Assembly: GCA_029261895.1 (NCBI GenBank)
Contig: JAJDAK010000065.1
Span: 1-52,535, forward strand
Direction: 5' to 3'
DNA: 52,535 nt
DNA from: Deltaproteobacteria bacterium
Lineage (GTDB): Bacteria > Myxococcota_A > UBA9160 > SZUA-336
The notes under the pieces are model-generated. The model saw nothing but the letters and a program-made list of their open reading frames with translations. It made no database searches and was not told the DNA's origin. Shown one piece after another: positions 49,843 to 52,535 of the stretch; the stretch's first letter is position 1; each line of letters opens with the position of its first letter. Made by a program: the position numbers and the translations under genes.

Positions 49843-50960
49843 TTAAACACCGTGTCCTTTTCGCGATCCCGTCTCTAAATCTAGGCGGGGCTGAGCGCGT
49901 CGTCGCTTCGCTGCTACAACGCTTGCCACGCGATCGCTTTACGTTAGAGCTGGCGTTGGTTGAACGCGTTGGGCCATTCCTCAGCGAAATTCCTGAGGAC
50001 GTAGTCGTTCATGATCTGGGTGCACGTCGAGTTCGCTACGCGATGCCAAAACTCTGTGCGCTGATTCGTCGAGTGGGTCCCGCAATCGTCGTTTCGAATC
50101 TTAATTATCTAAATTTGGCGACGTTGTTGCTGCGTCCGCTGATCCCGCGCGAGACGGGGATTATCGTGCAGGAAACCACGACGCTCTCCGCGCATTTGAA
50201 GGAAATGTCCTGGAGCTCCGCGTGGGAACGGGCGTATCGTTGGTTGTATCCGAAGGCTGATGGGATTTTGTGTTGTTCGGATGCGATGGGTGAGGATCTC
50301 GAAACACGATTCAATGTTTCGCCCGAACGGATTCGGCGTATTCCTAATCCGATTGACGCGGATGCGATCGAACAAGCGGCACAGACAGAATCTTCTCCAT
50401 TTCAAGGGCGTGGTCCGCATATTCTTGCGGTCGGTCGTCTTGATTATGAAAAGGGCTACGACCGTTTGATACAGAGTTTCCAGCTCTTGCATCGTCGGAT
50501 CCCAGACGCTGAACTTTGGATTCTGGGCGATGGCAGTTGCCGAGCCGAACTGGAATCGTTGGCGGAAAAGCTGGATGTCGTGCCCTGGGTCCATCTGATG
50601 GGTTATGTGGCGAATCCATTTTCGTGGATGCATCATGCCGATGTCTTCGTTCAGAGTTCGCGTCGCGAGGGTTTACCGGTCGCGGTATTGGAAGCGGTCG
50701 CGTGTGGTGCGCCCGTGGCTGCATTCGATTGCCCGGGTGGCACGCGCGAAATCCTGGATGGTTTGTCGGGAACGGTGCTGGTTCCCGACGGAGATATTGA
50801 AGCGCTCGCCGCCGCAATCGAGCGCTTGGCACGGGGGAGTGAGCAGCCTAGCCTACCCGAGCGCTATCGGATGGAAGTGGCAATTCAAAGCTACGCGGAT
50901 GCACTGGCGGAATTCGCCGCGGCCGCCTCGAATTCTAGCTATAAGGAGCTCGGGTTTTGA
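49839..50960 (+). CDS. Group 1 (GT4-like) glycosyltransferase
   Basis: A 373-residue GT-B enzyme. The N-terminal domain has FAIPSLNLGGAERVVASLLQ, and the C-terminal domain has HILAVGRLDYEKGYDRLIQS, then VDVFVQSSRREGLPVAVLEAVACGAPV (glutamate in the E-x7-E motif). It transfers a sugar from a nucleotide donor, probably to a lipid or polysaccharide. It starts with GTG, overlapping the leuS stop (GTGA). Its place between two translation genes is unusual; both neighbours look intact. Acceptor unknown. Confidence 0.93.
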   Translation: MIKHRVLFAIPSLNLGGAERVVASLLQRLPRDRFTLELALVERVGPFLSEIPEDVVVHDLGARRVRYAMPKLCALIRRVGPAIVVSNLNYLNLATLLLRPLIPRETGIIVQETTTLSAHLKEMSWSSAWERAYRWLYPKADGILCCSDAMGEDLETRFNVSPERIRRIPNPIDADAIEQAAQTESSPFQGRGPHILAVGRLDYEKGYDRLIQSFQLLHRRIPDAELWILGDGSCRAELESLAEKLDVVPWVHLMGYVANPFSWMHHADVFVQSSRREGLPVAVLEAVACGAPVAAFDCPGGTREILDGLSGTVLVPDGDIEALAAAIERLARGSEQPSLPERYRMEVAIQSYADALAEFAAAASNSSYKELGF

Positions 50961-52411
50961 GCCAGCGTTATGAGGGTTGGGAGCCGGTGATCGGTCTCGA
51001 AGTACATTGCCAGCTTCGCACCGAATCGAAACTCTTTAGCTCAGCGCCGAATCATTTTGGAGCCGAGCCCAATCATCACACCACTGAAGTCGATCTTGGG
51101 ATGCCGGGTGTGCTGCCTGTCATCAATGGGCATGCGGTAGAACTTGCCTTGCGGGTTGCGCTTGCGTTGGGTTGTAAGGTTCATCCTGTATCGATCTTCG
51201 CGCGCAAACATTATTTCTATCCTGATCTGCCAAAGGGATATCAGATCTCGCAGTACGAGGAACCCTATTCCACCGAAGGTGCAGTTCCGGTTGAGCTCGA
51301 CGGTGAAGAATTCCTGGTTCCACTCACGCGCATTCATATGGAAGAGGACGCGGGAAAGCTCGTGCATGATTCTGCGATCACTGGGGGTGCGGCAAGTTAT
51401 GTGGATTTGAATCGAGCGGGCGTACCTTTGATCGAGATCGTGTCGGAGCCTGCAATGCACACGCCGGAAGTCGCAGCGGCATATTTGCGCAGCCTGCATA
51501 GCATCGTCCGCTACGTCGGAGCTTCCGATGCGGATATGGAGAAGGGAAATTTTCGCTGCGATGCCAACGTTTCCGTACGCCATGCAGGAACCGAGACTTT
51601 GGGGACGCGAACCGAGCTTAAGAATCTAAATTCATTTCGCTTTGTTGAAAAGGCGATCGCATACGAGATCGAACGCCACATCGATGTGATCGAAGGCGGC
51701 GGCGAAATTGTTCAAGAGACCCGGCTTTGGGATGATAAGACGGGTCAAAGTCGATCGATGCGCGGCAAAGAGAATGCGCATGACTACCGCTATTTTCCGG
51801 AGCCGGACTTGATTCCGCTGCGTCTCGGCGAAGACCTGATCGTTTCGCAGCGGGACAAGCTTCCCGCGTTGCCGCATGAGCGGCGTAAGTGCTATCGAGA
51901 AGAGTGGGGACTTGCGGTTCAAGACGCCACGACACTGGCTGAGGATCGTGGGATTGCGGAATATTTTGAAGCAACCGTCGTTGAGAGTGAGCTGCCGAAG
52001 TTGGCGGCGAACTGGGTCAAGCAGACCGTTCTACGAACACTGACTGATACCGGAAGTTCGATCGAGGAGCTGAAGGCCACGCCTCGTCACCTGGCCGCGC
52101 TCTTGAAGTTGGTGGATGGCGGGCAGCTTACGGTTGCCAACGGCCGAGATGTTTTTGCCGAGATGGTCGAAACCGGTGAAGACGCGGCGACGATCATGCA
52201 GGCCAAGGGACTCGAATCTGTATCCGATACCGGTGAACTCGAAACGATGGCGCGAGAGGTGCTTGATGCGAACGCGGATCAGCTGGAGAAGTTTCGGGCC
52301 GGCGAAGAGAAGATCTTCAACTGGTTCGTCGGGCAAATCATGAAGAAAACCCGGGGTAAGGCGAACCCAGCCGCAGTGCAACAGGTCCTAAAGAAACTCC
52401 TCGCAATCTAA
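50957..52411 (+). CDS. gatB: Aspartyl/glutamyl-tRNA amidotransferase subunit B
   Basis: A 484-residue GatB with GLEVHCQLRTESKLFSSAPN, VDLGMPGVLPVINGHAVELA, FARKHYFYPDLPKGYQISQY and the cradle segment DMEKGNFRCDANVSVRH. The C-terminal YqeY-like helical tail is complete (PAAVQQVLKKLLAI). GatB works with GatA and GatC to convert Asp- or Glu-tRNA to Asn- or Gln-tRNA; gatA and gatC are not in the window. TTG start with AAGGAG ten bases upstream, in a TTGA overlap with the glycosyltransferase. The stop is followed at once by repeats. Confidence 0.96.
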   Translation: MSQRYEGWEPVIGLEVHCQLRTESKLFSSAPNHFGAEPNHHTTEVDLGMPGVLPVINGHAVELALRVALALGCKVHPVSIFARKHYFYPDLPKGYQISQYEEPYSTEGAVPVELDGEEFLVPLTRIHMEEDAGKLVHDSAITGGAASYVDLNRAGVPLIEIVSEPAMHTPEVAAAYLRSLHSIVRYVGASDADMEKGNFRCDANVSVRHAGTETLGTRTELKNLNSFRFVEKAIAYEIERHIDVIEGGGEIVQETRLWDDKTGQSRSMRGKENAHDYRYFPEPDLIPLRLGEDLIVSQRDKLPALPHERRKCYREEWGLAVQDATTLAEDRGIAEYFEATVVESELPKLAANWVKQTVLRTLTDTGSSIEELKATPRHLAALLKLVDGGQLTVANGRDVFAEMVETGEDAATIMQAKGLESVSDTGELETMAREVLDANADQLEKFRAGEEKIFNWFVGQIMKKTRGKANPAAVQQVLKKLLAI

Positions 52412-52413
52412 CC

Positions 52414-52438
52414 GCAATAAATGGGGACGTTGGTTGAA
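52414..52438. repeat. Partial copy of the terminal repeat arm
   Basis: GCAATAAATGGGGACGTTGG and then TTGAA match the outer part of the left arm of the big hairpin (one substitution in the AATAA/AATTA region), directly following the gatB stop and just before the full hairpin. This is a second, partial unit of the same dispersed element. Confidence 0.8.
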
Positions 52439-52440
52439 AC

Positions 52441-52532
52441 TGCAATTAATGGGGACGTTGGTAAAAAAGTTGCACTTTTCCGGCATCCGCCGGAAATGTG
52501 CAACTTTTTAACCAACGTCCCCATTAATTGCA
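52441..52532. repeat. Near-perfect 92-base hairpin repeat (REP-like)
   Basis: Left arm 52441-52484 and right arm 52489-52532 are complementary at 42 of 44 positions around a 4-base loop (ATCC). The arms contain TGCAATTAATGGGGACGTTGG at the ends and TTGCACTTTTCCGGC near the loop. The size and GGGGAC-containing ends resemble REP elements tied to Y1/RAYT transposases, though no transposase lies within the window; one could start beyond the right edge. A partial copy is adjacent and a decayed copy lies at 205-243. Confidence 0.85.
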
Positions 52533-52535
52533 TCT

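Overview
This is a chromosomal segment of moderately high G+C from a Gram-negative, flagellated bacterium. Lipid metabolism is prominent: F420-type monooxygenases, enoyl-CoA hydratase, acyl-CoA thioesterase, CoA-transferase and SCP2 domains. The outer membrane is inferred from an Mla lipid-transport operon and a LolA-like protein. Large secreted cysteine-rich proteins and a dockerin-like tail suggest an uncultured 'delta-proteobacterial' lineage (Myxococcota, Binatota or Desulfobacterota-like). No ribosomal RNA or marker phylogeny was available, so the placement is an inference. No prophage, complete insertion sequence or CRISPR array was seen.

Layout. 1-154: the end of a MotB-like gene. 205-243: a decayed repeat, fresher copies of which close the window at 52414-52532. 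0.36-6.7 kb: secreted proteins (dockerin-tailed protein, somatomedin-B hydrolase, carboxypeptidase-regulatory-like protein) around an HxlR-SCP2 regulator with two glutathione transferases. 6.8-11.3 kb: an AhpD-like protein, then a tightly overlapping minus-strand operon of CoA-transferase, thioesterase and alkylsulfatase-like MBL lipoprotein. 11.3-12.9 kb: a small regulatory island (Xre-like regulator, two unknown genes, AT-rich DNA, a strong promoter with a dyad). 13.0-19.0 kb: methyltransferase, lipoprotein, a 977-residue secreted hydrolase-like protein, a membrane-anchored tyrosine phosphatase and a LolA-like protein. 19.1-24.6 kb: two LLM monooxygenases, flagellin, tRNA-Glu, CBS protein, enoyl-CoA hydratase, methyltransferase. 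24.6-27.3 kb: CcdA and thioredoxin, HIT hydrolase, Rieske oxygenase. 27.3-30.8 kb: mlaFEDAC. 30.9-38.9 kb: SDR, TrkH, YdeP-like molybdoenzyme, histidine kinase, ClC channel. 38.9-40.5 kb: a run of small or broken genes. 40.6-52.4 kb: rimO, HAD hydrolase, hybrid kinase, rhomboid, ABM protein, deoxyhypusine-synthase-like protein and the leuS-glycosyltransferase-gatB operon.

How genes work together. Several operons are tied by 4-base start/stop overlaps (ATGA, GTGA or TTGA): CoA-transferase > thioesterase > alkylsulfatase; thioredoxin > CcdA; methyltransferase > LLM oxidoreductase; lipoprotein > methyltransferase; leuS > glycosyltransferase > gatB. The Mla genes supply ATPase, permease, substrate-binding Mce protein, periplasmic carrier and outer-membrane partner, but no mlaB is visible.

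Most noteworthy are: the near-perfect 92-base hairpin at the right edge with its decayed relatives; a textbook eight-cysteine somatomedin-B domain on a secreted bacterial hydrolase; the HxlR-SCP2 fusion with its dyad and GST operon; the dyad-bearing promoter at 11659-11686; and two decayed genes (39668-40049 and 38969-39190). I did not find a clearly new defence or mobile system.
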